A stretch of 50,524 bases of DNA, from positions 1 to 50,524 of the forward strand of contig JAFDWD010000096.1 of the NCBI GenBank assembly GCA_018268695.1, given 5' to 3'. Numbering within the stretch: the first letter of the stretch is position 1; the number at the start of each line of letters is the position of its first letter. The position numbers and the translations under genes were made by a program. Origin of the DNA: Actinomycetota bacterium. GTDB taxonomy: Bacteria; Actinomycetota; Thermoleophilia; Solirubrobacterales; 70-9. The notes beneath the pieces are model-generated. The model made no database searches. It saw only the letters and a program-made list of their open reading frames with translations, and was not told where the DNA came from. Positions 1 to 7,838 of the stretch are shown piece after piece.

Positions 1-402
1 AACAAGGGCAGCAACTCGGTCACGCCCATCGACGTGCGCAGCAACACGGCCGGGACGCCGATCCCGGTCCCGGGTCCGCCGATCGAGATGGAGATATCAC
101 CCGACGGCAGGACCGCCTACGTGGCGATCGCGGGCAGCTCGCCTGAGATCGACGAGGTCATGCCTCTCGACCTCGCGACCACCCCGGTGAAAGTGGGTTC
201 GGCGATCAAGCTCAAGCCGGGATCACAGCCCCATTGGATTGCCTTCACCCCGGACGGCCGGACCGCCTATGTGGTCGGCAACGGCAACAGCACGGTGACC
301 CCGATCAGGGTCGCCACGGGTAAACCGGGGAGGCCGATCAAGGTGACGACCGACCCGAAGGCCGACCTGCTCGCCATCAGCATCGTCCAAGCCCAGAACT
401 GA
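1..402 (+). CDS. YVTN-type beta-propeller repeat protein, 3' part
   Basis: The frame is open from base 1 and the gene begins upstream of the window. The visible 133 residues contain repeated blades with the signature PDGRTAYV followed by a VTPI-type strand, seen at about residues 36-42 and 83-90, which is the YVTN beta-propeller repeat. Such proteins are usually secreted or surface-attached in actinobacteria and have no enzymatic motif. The stop is TGA at 400-402. Function is not deducible beyond a protein- or ligand-binding propeller. It is on the opposite strand to the decayed cluster that follows. Confidence 0.8.
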   Translation, partial: NKGSNSVTPIDVRSNTAGTPIPVPGPPIEMEISPDGRTAYVAIAGSSPEIDEVMPLDLATTPVKVGSAIKLKPGSQPHWIAFTPDGRTAYVVGNGNSTVTPIRVATGKPGRPIKVTTDPKADLLAISIVQAQN

Positions 403-485
403 CACCCTCCCTGGGCGTCCCCTTCGCCGCCAGCCCGACCCTGAGGGGGCTGTCCCCAACCCCTCCGCGTTTTAGCAGGACCAGG

Positions 486-758
486 TTTGGCAAGGACGAC
501 GGCGGCCATCGGGTCCTTCGCGCTGCCGTTCGGGTTGTTGCCCTCCATCTTCAGGTGGACGTGTGCCCCTCCCACCGGGACGTCCTCGAGATGGATCAAC
601 GGGGTCGGATGGAGCCGCACCCGCGACAGCAGCTCCGGCGGCGCGGGCAACAGTGAGGCGTAGCGCGCGAGGCGATCGGAGTGGATCGGGTCGTCGCCCG
701 ACCCGGCCGGGTAGACCGCCTCCAGGGCGCCCCCACACCCTTCGCAGCGGTGAGCCGG
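486..758 (-). pseudogene. Threonine-synthase-like PLP enzyme, N-terminal remnant
   Basis: Reading the minus strand from about 758, one frame encodes a zinc-ribbon-like CEGCGGALEAVYP start, then a DPIHSDRLARYASLLP stretch and LHPTPLIHL, and the PLP-lysine region KMEGNNPNGSAKDP. These are the hallmarks of the first ~95 residues of threonine-synthase/cysteine-synthase fold-type II PLP enzymes (usually over 350 residues). Similarity stops near 490 and no start codon is found before an in-frame stop at 777-779. The gene is therefore cut at both ends. The lysine that would hold PLP is present, but the rest of the catalytic domain is lost. Confidence 0.75.
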
Positions 759-813
759 CTGACCGCCTCCTCGAAATCACCGAATGCGGAAACAGTGAAC
801 AGGATGGAGATTT

Positions 814-927
814 CGCCGCCGTGCCGCCGAGATGGGGCACGTAGGCGTTGACGTCCTCGAGGCGGCCGACCGGGCGCTCGCAGACGAGGTCGACCATCGC
901 TTCACCGAGACAGAGGACCCGTCCCAC
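814..927 (-). pseudogene. PfkB-family carbohydrate kinase, N-terminal remnant
   Basis: A GTG at 927 opens a frame reading VLCLGEAMVDLVCERPVG and then AYVPHLGGTAA, the first ~38 residues of ribokinase/PfkB-type sugar kinases (motif GE-x-x-VD-L and the substrate-binding GG). After about 814 the similarity ends and the frame runs into unrelated sequence, so the remaining ~270 residues are missing. The start lies inside the 3' end of the HAD gene (26-base overlap), so an intact ancestor was probably co-translated with the phosphatase. Confidence 0.75.
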
Positions 928-1585
928 CGAGCAGGTCCGGGAGTTCGCTCATCGAGAAGAAGACCTCGGCCCCGGCCTCCTCCAAGGCGGTGCCTTTGCC
1001 GTCATGGGCGTAGCCGAACACCTTCATCCCGGCCGCCCGGGCACCGAGGACGCCGCCGACGCCGTCCTCGACGACCACGCACGATGCAGGTTCGAACCCC
1101 ATCTCCGCGGCCGCCAGCAGGAAGACATCCGGGCTCGGCTTGCCGCGCGGCACCATCGTCGCCGAGTAGAGGGCGTCGCCGGCGAAGAATCCGCGCAGCC
1201 CGGTCAGCCCCAAGGTCAGCTCGGACTTGTCGCGGCTCGCCTGCGAGGCGACGCAGCGGGGCGTGCCGGCGGCCGCCATCGCTTCCAGCACCTCGCGGAT
1301 CCCGGGCACCGCGGTGAGCTCGCGCGAGAACGCCTCCGCGCGCCGGCGCTCGAAGTCCTCCAGCCAGCCGCCCGACAGCGGACGCCCGAGCCGCTCGCGG
1401 ACGTCCTCTTCCATCTCACTCAGGCGCTTGCCCTGGTAGGTGACGGTCACCTCCTCAAGGGTCATCGGGACCCCCGCGGCGGCGATGCACTCGGCCATCA
1501 CCCGGTTGGAGATCGGCTCGCTTTCGACCAGCACGCCGTCGCAGTCGAAGATGATCAGCTGGGTGTCCGTCGGTGGCAGGTTCAT
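902..1585 (-). CDS. HAD-superfamily hydrolase (beta-phosphoglucomutase/GPP-like)
   Basis: A 227-residue cytosolic phosphatase-type protein with all four HAD motifs visible: FDCDGVLVESE near residue 13 (nucleophile Asp and acid/base Asp), CVASQASR (motif II Ser), KPSPDVF (motif III Lys) and VVEDGVGGVLGARAAG (motif IV acidic residues). The cap follows motif I, as in subfamily IA phosphatases and phosphomutases that act on small sugar phosphates. The ATG at 1585 is preceded by GGAAAG at a suitable distance. It once led into a PfkB sugar kinase, now truncated, which hints at a sugar-phosphate role. The exact substrate is unknown. Confidence 0.88.
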   Translation of the reverse strand: MNLPPTDTQLIIFDCDGVLVESEPISNRVMAECIAAAGVPMTLEEVTVTYQGKRLSEMEEDVRERLGRPLSGGWLEDFERRRAEAFSRELTAVPGIREVLEAMAAAGTPRCVASQASRDKSELTLGLTGLRGFFAGDALYSATMVPRGKPSPDVFLLAAAEMGFEPASCVVVEDGVGGVLGARAAGMKVFGYAHDGKGTALEEAGAEVFFSMSELPDLLGGTGPLSR

Positions 1586-1622
1586 CGTCTTTCCGCGCTA
1601 TGCCAGCCGGACGGCCGGGAGT

Positions 1623-1832
1623 CTAGGTTGAGGGCCAGCGAGGAGACGCTCGCCTAGTTCGTCCGCCGCCGGCGCTCGCGCTCGCGCTCGCCGGATGACC
1701 GCATTCGATCGCGTCGACCCCGAGCCGCACCAGGAGCCGCGCGACCTCGACGCTCTGCTCCTCGCTGAACGGCCCGTTCGCCGCCTGCATCCCCTCGCGC
1801 AGGGTGCACTCGTTGATCCGCACCGCCGGCAT
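1623..1832 (-). pseudogene. HMGL-like (citramalate/homocitrate synthase type) N-terminal remnant
   Basis: The ATG at 1832 shares its A with the TGA of the upstream methyltransferase gene, so the ancestor was translationally coupled. The first ~48 residues contain RINECTLREGMQAANGPFS and VDAIECGHP, the start of the TIM barrel of pyruvate-carboxyltransferase/HMG-CoA-lyase enzymes (the D/E-CTLREG catalytic strand). After a GCGCTC repeat the reading frame degenerates and stops at 1623, so about 250 residues are missing. It is non-functional as an enzyme. Confidence 0.75.
1672..1689. repeat. Three tandem GCGCTC hexamers
   Basis: Three perfect copies of GCGCTC at 1672-1689 lie exactly where the HMGL-like remnant loses similarity to its family. 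They are read there as Ala-Ser repeats. A short tandem array is a likely slippage or recombination site and may mark the event that broke the gene. Confidence 0.8.
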
Positions 1833-2593
1833 CACGGCCTCGCCGCCACCACGGCCCAGGTCCGGTGCGGCACGGCCAAGGGGTCGGCGGGGAACCGGTC
1901 GGCGAGCAGCTCGGTCAGCTCGGCGGAGAAGCGCCGCACCTCGTCCTCGGACAGGCTCGCCCCGACCCCGGCGCTGGCGCGGATCCGCCCCACCCACGCC
2001 TCGTGCGAGTAAGGGACCAGGAGGTCGAAGGAGAACGTCTCGATCCCTTCGAAGCCCGCTTCGGCGACGTCGGCGAGCCAGCGCGGGTAGAGGCCGGTGC
2101 CGCCCCCCAGGGCCCAGCTCGGGTTGTAGGCGAGGATCAGCCGCTCGGTCGCTTCGACCAGGTTCCCCGGCAGCGGGATCCAGTCGAAGTGGGCGATCAC
2201 CAGCCGGCCGCCGGGGGCGAGGATGCGGCGGATCTCCGGCGCGGCGCGCGCGGCGTCGAACCAGTGCCAGCACTGCCCGGCGGTGACCAGATCGAACGAT
2301 CCGTCGGCGAAGCCGGCCTCCTCCGCCACGCCCTCGGCGTAGCTGAGGTTGGCCGGGGTCGGGAGCGCGCGGGCCTGCTCGAGCAACTGGGCGGAGGGAT
2401 CGGTGCCGAGCATCGAAGCGACGTGGGGCGCCAGGATCCGGGCCAGGGTGCCGGTCCCGGTGCCGAGGTCGAGGGCCCGGTCGTCGGGCCGCACGGCACC
2501 GGCGTCGACCAGGCGGCGCGCCAGCTCTTCCGGGAAGCCCGCCCGGAACTGACCGTAGTCGCCCGCGGTGAGGCCGAAGTCGGGCGCGCTCAC
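1832..2593 (-). CDS. Class I SAM-dependent methyltransferase (UbiE/Methyltransf_11 type)
   Basis: A 253-residue soluble methyltransferase. Motif I (ALDLGTGTGTLARIL, about residues 40-55) binds S-adenosylmethionine, LGTDPS supplies the acidic residue contacting the ribose, and GQCWHWFD and the following strand match the Methyltransf_11/25 core. The acceptor is unknown. The start is GTG at 2593, overlapping the TGA of the preceding P450 remnant (GTGA), and the stop overlaps the next remnant (TGATG). It thus survives intact inside a decayed operon whose other members (P450, HMGL-like) are broken, so its original pathway is probably gone. Confidence 0.85.
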   Translation of the reverse strand: MSAPDFGLTAGDYGQFRAGFPEELARRLVDAGAVRPDDRALDLGTGTGTLARILAPHVASMLGTDPSAQLLEQARALPTPANLSYAEGVAEEAGFADGSFDLVTAGQCWHWFDAARAAPEIRRILAPGGRLVIAHFDWIPLPGNLVEATERLILAYNPSWALGGGTGLYPRWLADVAEAGFEGIETFSFDLLVPYSHEAWVGRIRASAGVGASLSEDEVRRFSAELTELLADRFPADPLAVPHRTWAVVAARP

Positions 2594-2885
2594 GCGACCG
2601 GCTCCCGCAGAGCCCGGACCATGAAGGCGTCACTCGGGTCAAACCCCGCGCCGACGAGGCGGCTGACGATGTCCTCGCCCGGACAGGAGCGCTTCACCGC
2701 TGCCAGCTCATGCAGGTAGCCGAACAGTTCGGTGTGGGCGATCGTCTTCCCCAGGTCCCAGAACGGATCGGGGTCCTCGCCGGAGTTGCGATAGACGGGG
2801 CATTCCGCCCGCAGGACTCGCCACGCCCCCTCCCCCTCACCCGCTCATACAGGCCAGGATCCGCCAGATTGATCCCCGCGATCAT
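2590..2885 (-). pseudogene. Cytochrome P450 remnant
   Basis: From the ATG at 2885 the frame reads INLADPGLYERV, typical of bacterial P450 N-termini (INLADPDLY-type). After a frameshift near 2830 another frame reads LRAECPVYRN, DPFWDLGKTIAHTELFGYLHELAAVKR and PGEDIVSRLVGA, matching P450 segments that are normally far apart. The heme-binding Cys region is absent. The span of 296 bases is not divisible by three, which confirms the frameshift. The TGA overlaps the methyltransferase GTG. It is a deleted and frameshifted gene, not an active monooxygenase. Confidence 0.75.
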
Positions 2886-2933
2886 GCTCAAGGAGACTAG
2901 ATCAATCGGAGAGACAAGTGGCTGACCCGCGAC

Positions 2934-3629
2934 TCACAGGCTCAGCACCAGGTCCCGCACGGCGGCCGGCCGCGAGAGGAACGGGTGGTGGCCGGCGTCG
3001 AGCTCGACCACGGTGCCGGCGCGGGCGGCGAACCCACGCTGGAGCTCGGCCGGCGTGCCGCGGTCTTCGGCGCAGACGAGGTAGGTCGTGGGCACTTCCT
3101 GCCAGGCCGCCGCACCCACGGGCGCCCCGAGGACGGCGAGACTCTGCCGGGCCGTCCTCTCGGTCGCCGCCCGCCGGATCCCCGGGTCGCAGTCCTGGAG
3201 GAAGGTCTCGGCGAGGGAGTCGGTGCGGACGGTGAAGGTGCCGCCCTCTGAGTCGACCTCCAGGAACGGGGCGGGCTCCTCGCCGCCGAAGGAGGAGAGG
3301 CTCTGGCCGACCTCGGGCAGGTAGCTCGAGACCAGCAGCAGATGACTCACGGTCGGCACGCCCGCCGCCGCCTCCGCGACGACGATGCCTCCGTAGCTGT
3401 GGGCGACGACGACGGTCGGCTCCTCGCCGGCGCCGAGCACCTCGCGGACCGCGGCGACATCCTCGGCCAGGCCCGGGCCGGCGGCGTCCGGCACCGCGCC
3501 CGTCTCGCCACAGCTCGGCAGCGCGGGCGCCTCGCTCGCGACCCCGCGCTCCGCCAGCAACACGGCGGTCGGGTGCCACCACCAGGGCCCGTCCTTGACA
3601 CACGCCCCATGCACGAAAACGACCCTCAT
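2934..3629 (-). CDS. Alpha/beta-hydrolase (esterase EstA/RsbQ-like)
   Basis: A 231-residue alpha/beta-hydrolase. The oxyanion strand is VVFVHGA at the N-terminus, the nucleophile elbow is VAHSYGGIV (about residues 78-86), the acid lies in VCAEDRGTP and the catalytic His in LDAGHHPFLS near the C-terminus. The complete triad predicts an active esterase, lipase or amidase-like enzyme in the cytoplasm; the substrate is unknown. It is divergent from a TetR gene with a 70-base gap containing an inverted repeat, so repression by that regulator is likely. Confidence 0.87.
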   Translation of the reverse strand: MRVVFVHGACVKDGPWWWHPTAVLLAERGVASEAPALPSCGETGAVPDAAGPGLAEDVAAVREVLGAGEEPTVVVAHSYGGIVVAEAAAGVPTVSHLLLVSSYLPEVGQSLSSFGGEEPAPFLEVDSEGGTFTVRTDSLAETFLQDCDPGIRRAATERTARQSLAVLGAPVGAAAWQEVPTTYLVCAEDRGTPAELQRGFAARAGTVVELDAGHHPFLSRPAAVRDLVLSL

Positions 3630-3673
3630 CCGAATCTCCTCTTCTGGTCCGATCAGCGGTCATCCAACGATAG

Positions 3674-3691
3674 ACGTAGCATTTATTACGT
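3674..3691. promoter_or_regulatory. Inverted repeat in hydrolase/TetR divergent promoter
   Basis: ACGTA-N8-TACGT, perfect 5-base arms, sits 9 bases before the TetR start and about 45 bases upstream of the hydrolase start, in the most AT-rich part of the gap. Position and symmetry suit a TetR-family operator controlling both genes. There is no direct proof of binding. Confidence 0.5.
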
Positions 3692-3699
3692 GAAAGACT

Positions 3700-4254
3700 G
3701 TGGGCGTGGGCAGGCACCGCCAACCGGAGATCAGGCAGCGGCTCCTCGACGCCTGCACCGACTACGCGCTCGAGCACGGGCTCCCCGACCGCCTCGGGCC
3801 GCTGGCATCAGCGTCGGGTACCTCGAGCCGGATGCTGATCTACCATTTCGGCACCCGTGACGGGCTGCTGCGCGAGATCCTCGGCCAGGCCCGAAAGCGC
3901 CAACTTGACATCTTCAACGACCTCCTCCGCATCAGACCCGAGGAGCCCTACCCCGCGACCCTGAGCCGTGCCTGGTCGGTGATGACCGGGCCTTCCGGCC
4001 TGCCCTACATCCGGCTGTTCGGCAGGTTGCACGACACCGGTGGCGAGCCTCTGTGGCCCGGCTTCCGCCGCACCGCGACCACCGACTGGCTCGCGCCCCT
4101 CGAAGAGGGGATGGGCACCATCGGACGGCCCGAGCTCGCGACCGTCGTCCTCGCCGTCATCCGCGGCCTGCTGCAGGATCTCGACGCTACCGGCGATGCC
4201 CGCCGCGTCGACCGGGCCTTCCAAGACTTCCTGGGCTCCCTCGGGGCGGCATAG
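3700..4254 (+). CDS. TetR-family transcriptional regulator
   Basis: 184 residues. The N-terminal ~60 residues form a three-helix DNA-binding domain: an IRQRLLDACTDYALEHG first helix, then LASASGTSSRMLIYHFGTRDGLLREIL, which contains the helix-turn-helix with the YHF/R-DGLL signature of TetR proteins. The rest is a helical ligand-binding and dimer domain of variable sequence. The GTG at 3700 is used here, but the second GTG two codons later is also possible. It is divergent from the alpha/beta-hydrolase gene, which is its most likely target. Ligand unknown. Confidence 0.87.
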   Translation: MGVGRHRQPEIRQRLLDACTDYALEHGLPDRLGPLASASGTSSRMLIYHFGTRDGLLREILGQARKRQLDIFNDLLRIRPEEPYPATLSRAWSVMTGPSGLPYIRLFGRLHDTGGEPLWPGFRRTATTDWLAPLEEGMGTIGRPELATVVLAVIRGLLQDLDATGDARRVDRAFQDFLGSLGAA

Positions 4255-4366
4255 ATCCGCCGGCGGCGCCCCCTCCGCGTCGTGGCTCGGCGTCCGCGAG
4301 CTAAAGCGCCCCGGCGGGGGTGCCGATGACCACGGGGTCCGCCCCTTGGCAAAGGAATCTCGTCCC

Positions 4367-6208
4367 ATGACCCGAGCCGTGCACCGCCGCGACCACCTCC
4401 CGACGACCAGGCTGCTGCTCGCCCCACTCGCCCTTCTGCTGCTGTTGCTGGCCTTCGCGGGCCGCGCGGAGGCGGGTGCCTGGGGGCCATCGGTGCCGAT
4501 CTCGACGGCGGGCCAGTACTCCTCGCACGTGCGCCTCGGCTCCGATGCCGCAGGCGACCAGGTGGCGGTCTGGGAACGAAACGCTGGAACCAATGAATTT
4601 GTGGTCGAAGCGGCCGTCCGCCCCGCCCAGGGCAGCTGGAGCACTCCGGTCGAAGTCTCGACCGTGGCGCCGGGACCTCGCAATCCGGACGTGGCGGTGA
4701 ACTCGACCGGTGAGGCGATCGTCGTCTGGCAACAGGGGACGATCTCCGGGGCCGGGATCAAAGCGGCGCTCGGCGACACGTCGGGCAACTGGGACGCACC
4801 GGAAACGGTCTCGGTCGGGTTCGACCTCAGCCATCCCACGGTCGGTATCGACGACAACGGCAACGCGGTGGCCGCCTGGCGAGAAGAACTGCCCAACACC
4901 GAATACGGGACCGGCGTCAGGGTCCTGGAAGGCGGCGCCTGGGGCAGCCTCCAAACCTACGGCCCCAACTCGGCCAGCTACGAATCACAGCTCCTGGCGG
5001 TCGACCCGGCGGGCGACGCGGTGCTGGTCATGTACTACGAAGGAGCGATCGAAGCCGTCAACCGATCCGCGGGAGGCTCCTGGGGAGCTGTCGAAACGCT
5101 GAAATCCGGCATCGCCGCTCGGGTCCAGGCGCCGCAGTTGGCGATCTCCGCGAACGGCGAAGCGACCGCGATCTGGGCGAACGGCACCTCTGGCAACGCC
5201 TCGATCGAAGCGGCCCGCATGGACGCCGCCGGGATCTGGGGGAATACCGAAGTCCTCCCCGCTTTCGGCACCGACCTCCACCAGCCCTCGATCGCGATCG
5301 ATGACACCGGCAAGGCGACCGCGATCTGGGCGAACTACTCATACATCGGCGGCTGGGCCTTTGAGTCGGCGACCCAGGAAGCCGGCGAAGCATGGACCGC
5401 GGCGCCCGCCTTCACGGTGCCCGTGGAATCCTACGAACCGCAGATCAAGCTGATGCCGTCCGGCGCCGCCACGGTGATCTGGTGGCCGTGGCGGGGATCG
5501 GCCCACCACTACGCGGTGACGGCGGCCGAACGCGCGGCCGACGGCTCCTGGGGACCGGAACTCGAACTCGGCGACGAAGGCGAAGAAATCTATTACCCGG
5601 TCTTCACGACCGACGCGGCCGGCGGCGTCACCGTCGCCTGGGTCTCCGAAGGCTCGAGCGACGAAGTGATCCGCAGCGTCGCCCTGACCCCGCCGTCACC
5701 GCCCGAACCGCCGGAACCGCCGTCACCGCCGGCAGGCGGAGGCGGTGACGGGACGACCACGACGCCCCCGACCCAGGCCGACACCGGCAAGTCCGACGGC
5801 GCCAAGTCCGACACGAACGCGCCGCTCGTCTGCACCGCCACCCCCGACGCGGTCGCGGCGGCCGGCTACGTCCCCCTCGTCACCCGCCCGGGGAAGACCG
5901 TGCCCGGCGTCCGCGCGCGGATTTCGGTACCGGCGCCCTCCACCGTCTCGATCGCCGCGACCTTCGAGTACAAGGACCACGGCAAGGCCCGCTCGATCGC
6001 CGGCGGCACCTACTCACTGACGGTCGGCACCAAGCGCAACCTGCGGGTGCCGCTGCCGAGCGCCCTGCGTGCGGTCGCGCCACTGGGATCGACGGTCGGG
6101 GTCTCGCTGCGGATCGCGGCGACGCCGACCGGGTCGAGCCCGTGCGCGGCGCCGACGACGACGACCAGCAAGCTGAAGCTGAAGGTCGTCCAGGTCCTCG
6201 CGCCATAG
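4367..6208 (+). CDS. Secreted beta-propeller-like protein with Pro/Thr linker
   Basis: 613 residues from the ATG at 4367, chosen because AAAGGAA lies 10 bases upstream and a clear signal peptide follows (RR at residues 7-8, a Leu-rich core at about 16-30, AEA at 34-36 as signal peptidase site). An upstream continuation of the open frame has no such start. Residues ~37-440 contain repeated units of about 50 residues ending in DDNGNAVAAW or DTGKATAIW, like BNR/Kelch-type propeller blades. Residues ~443-485 are a Pro-, Gly- and Thr-rich linker, and ~485-613 form a small beta domain. No membrane anchor or sorting signal is obvious. It is probably an extracellular binding protein of unknown ligand. 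Confidence 0.83.
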   Translation: MTRAVHRRDHLPTTRLLLAPLALLLLLLAFAGRAEAGAWGPSVPISTAGQYSSHVRLGSDAAGDQVAVWERNAGTNEFVVEAAVRPAQGSWSTPVEVSTVAPGPRNPDVAVNSTGEAIVVWQQGTISGAGIKAALGDTSGNWDAPETVSVGFDLSHPTVGIDDNGNAVAAWREELPNTEYGTGVRVLEGGAWGSLQTYGPNSASYESQLLAVDPAGDAVLVMYYEGAIEAVNRSAGGSWGAVETLKSGIAARVQAPQLAISANGEATAIWANGTSGNASIEAARMDAAGIWGNTEVLPAFGTDLHQPSIAIDDTGKATAIWANYSYIGGWAFESATQEAGEAWTAAPAFTVPVESYEPQIKLMPSGAATVIWWPWRGSAHHYAVTAAERAADGSWGPELELGDEGEEIYYPVFTTDAAGGVTVAWVSEGSSDEVIRSVALTPPSPPEPPEPPSPPAGGGGDGTTTTPPTQADTGKSDGAKSDTNAPLVCTATPDAVAAAGYVPLVTRPGKTVPGVRARISVPAPSTVSIAATFEYKDHGKARSIAGGTYSLTVGTKRNLRVPLPSALRAVAPLGSTVGVSLRIAATPTGSSPCAAPTTTTSKLKLKVVQVLAP

Positions 6209-6411
6209 GTCGCCCTACCGCCGAGGCCACTGCGACGATCCGCTGATGCTCTGCGCGATGACCGGCCGACCCCACCGCCTCTTCTGGATGCGCTCAGCCT
6301 GGTGGTGCCAGGACTGCCGCCAGAAGGTCGAGTCCTGCTGCGAGGGCGGCGGCTGCCCTTCGGTTTCGGAGGTTCTTCCCATTGCGAGCGACCAAGCAAC
6401 GGCCATCACCA

Positions 6412-6433
6412 AGGACCTATCCCGGTAGGTCCT
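6412..6433. terminator. Hairpin at 3' end of UspA-like gene
   Basis: AGGACCTA and TAGGTCCT form a perfect 8-base stem with a 6-base loop (TCCCGG), overlapping the stop of the minus-strand UspA-like gene and facing the secreted-protein gene 200 bases away. There is no T-run on either side, so it may be a weak or bidirectional terminator or an RNA-stabilising hairpin. I see no gene I can support in the rest of 6209-6411. Confidence 0.45.
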
Positions 6434-6716
6434 AAATCCGCCAACTGAACGGATGCGCTCGAGCGATGTCCGCGCAAAGATCCTGGGCTTCATCCCGCAT
6501 CAATGCCCCTGCATCGGGCAGGTCCTCCGGCAGGAAGTCGGTGAGGCCGCGACCGATCGCCAACATCCATCGGAGTGATCGCGGCGGCACCACGTGGACA
6601 TCGACGGGGATGCGTCGATGCGACGCCGCCCGTGCGGCGTCTCGGAGACTCTGTCGCGCGAGATCAGATCCGTTGAAGGCCACGGTCAGACGCAGCTCAT
6701 CGTCACCGTCGATCAC
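6432..6716 (-). CDS. Short UspA-like (universal stress protein fold) protein
   Basis: A 94-residue frame from GTG at 6716, overlapping the TGA of the preceding gene as GTGA. It starts with RLTVAFNGSDLARQSLRDAARAASHRRIPVDVHVV, which matches the first strand-helix-strand of universal stress proteins (V-A-x-D/N-G-S followed by an Ala-rich helix). The nucleotide-binding G-x2-G-x9-G-S/T motif of full UspA proteins (~140 residues) is missing. It is thus either a truncated copy or a minimal variant. Its tight coupling to the decarboxylase-like gene suggests it is still translated. Confidence 0.55.
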   Translation of the reverse strand: MIDGDDELRLTVAFNGSDLARQSLRDAARAASHRRIPVDVHVVPPRSLRWMLAIGRGLTDFLPEDLPDAGALMRDEAQDLCADIARAHPFSWRI

Positions 6717-7684
6717 ACCGCCACCCGATCCGGGCCGAAGGGGAACAGATCCTCGAGACCGACGTCCTCCGTCGCGACGCCTTGAGCCCGGGCGTACCGC
6801 AAGAAGGTCTCGAGGGTTGCCCGGTTGGCCTCGATCCCATAGGGCCAAAGGTCGCCGCCGAATCGCTCGCGGGCCTCGACGGCGGTGTCGGTGACCCACG
6901 GCAGCGGCACGTGGCTGGCGGTGAGGTCGAGCAGGCGCCTGGTGGAACGGAGGCGGGCCTCGTCCAGACCCGCAAACAGGCTGGCGGCCGCCCACGGCGC
7001 CGCCTCCAGGAAGTCGCCCCGGAGGACGACCAGGTGCATGATCGGGAAGACGCCGGTCTCCTCCCAGAAGGCTGCCTCGGCGGCGCGCGGATCCGGAAGT
7101 AGCCGGCGCACCTCGCCGCTCACCACCCCGGCGGGCGGGCGGGCGCTGATCACGGCGTCGATCTCGCCGGCGCGCAGCAGCGCATCGAGCGAGCGCTCGG
7201 ACTCAACCTCCAACTCGATGCCCGACGGAAGCTCCAGGGTCCCCTTCTCGCGCCGACCCGCGTCGTTGACGCCACCCTGCACCCAACCGACCGTCGCGAG
7301 GTCGACGCCGTGGCGCTCGGCGAGGATGCCGCGCGCCCATACCCCGGCGGTCTGCGCCCACTCCGGGATGCCGACGCGAGCGCCCGTCAACTGCTCCAAG
7401 GTGGTCGGCCCGTCCTTCCGCGCGTAGAAAGAACTGTGGCGAAAGACACGCGACGGGAAGGCGGGGATGCCGATCCACGAGCGATCTCCGCGGCTGACCC
7501 GGTTTACGTACAGCGCCAGGGAGAACTCCGCTGCCTCCCACTCCTGCCGCGAGGAAGAGCGGGCGAAGATCTCCTCAGGCGGCAACCGCAGGCAGGTTAC
7601 CTCGAGGCCCTCGGCCCGCACCCGCCCCTCGACCAGATCACGCACATGGTCGTAATCGCCGATCGCCAACGCCATCCGCAGCAT
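6713..7684 (-). CDS. 4,5-dihydroxyphthalate decarboxylase-like (substrate-binding-protein fold)
   Basis: 323 residues without signal peptide. The N-terminus LAIGDYDHVRDLVEGRVRAEGLEVTC and the later LTGARVGIPEWAQTAGVWARGILAERHGVD resemble Pht5-type 4,5-dihydroxyphthalate decarboxylases, which share the periplasmic-binding-protein fold (NMT1/SBP-like) but act in the cytoplasm. The family often occurs in aromatic-acid degradation loci and many members are uncharacterised, so decarboxylation of an aromatic dicarboxylate is only a hypothesis. It is divergent from a GntR regulator (154-base gap) and coupled to the UspA-like gene. Confidence 0.72.
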   Translation of the reverse strand: MLRMALAIGDYDHVRDLVEGRVRAEGLEVTCLRLPPEEIFARSSSRQEWEAAEFSLALYVNRVSRGDRSWIGIPAFPSRVFRHSSFYARKDGPTTLEQLTGARVGIPEWAQTAGVWARGILAERHGVDLATVGWVQGGVNDAGRREKGTLELPSGIELEVESERSLDALLRAGEIDAVISARPPAGVVSGEVRRLLPDPRAAEAAFWEETGVFPIMHLVVLRGDFLEAAPWAAASLFAGLDEARLRSTRRLLDLTASHVPLPWVTDTAVEARERFGGDLWPYGIEANRATLETFLRYARAQGVATEDVGLEDLFPFGPDRVAV

Positions 7685-7838
7685 CGTTTGGACCCTAGAT
7701 CTGGGCGTCTATTCGATCAAATCGCAATACCCCGCGCGGTCCATAGTGCAACGGCTATACGCAGCGCCAAAGCGAAGTGTCGGACGCACGCCAGAGAGAT
7801 AAGGTCTGTTATTAGGCCTTTGTTGATACGTTGCTCAC

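Noticed and set aside
403..485. GGGG/CCCC hairpin after the YVTN gene as terminator
   Set aside because: The stem is only about four bases and has no T-run.
4040..4366. Upstream extension of the secreted propeller gene
   Set aside because: It overlaps the TetR gene in another frame and would bury the signal peptide; AAAGGAA and ATG at 4367 give a better start.
6209..6411. Possible transposase or small gene fragment
   Set aside because: Frames on both strands are short and show no recognisable family motif.
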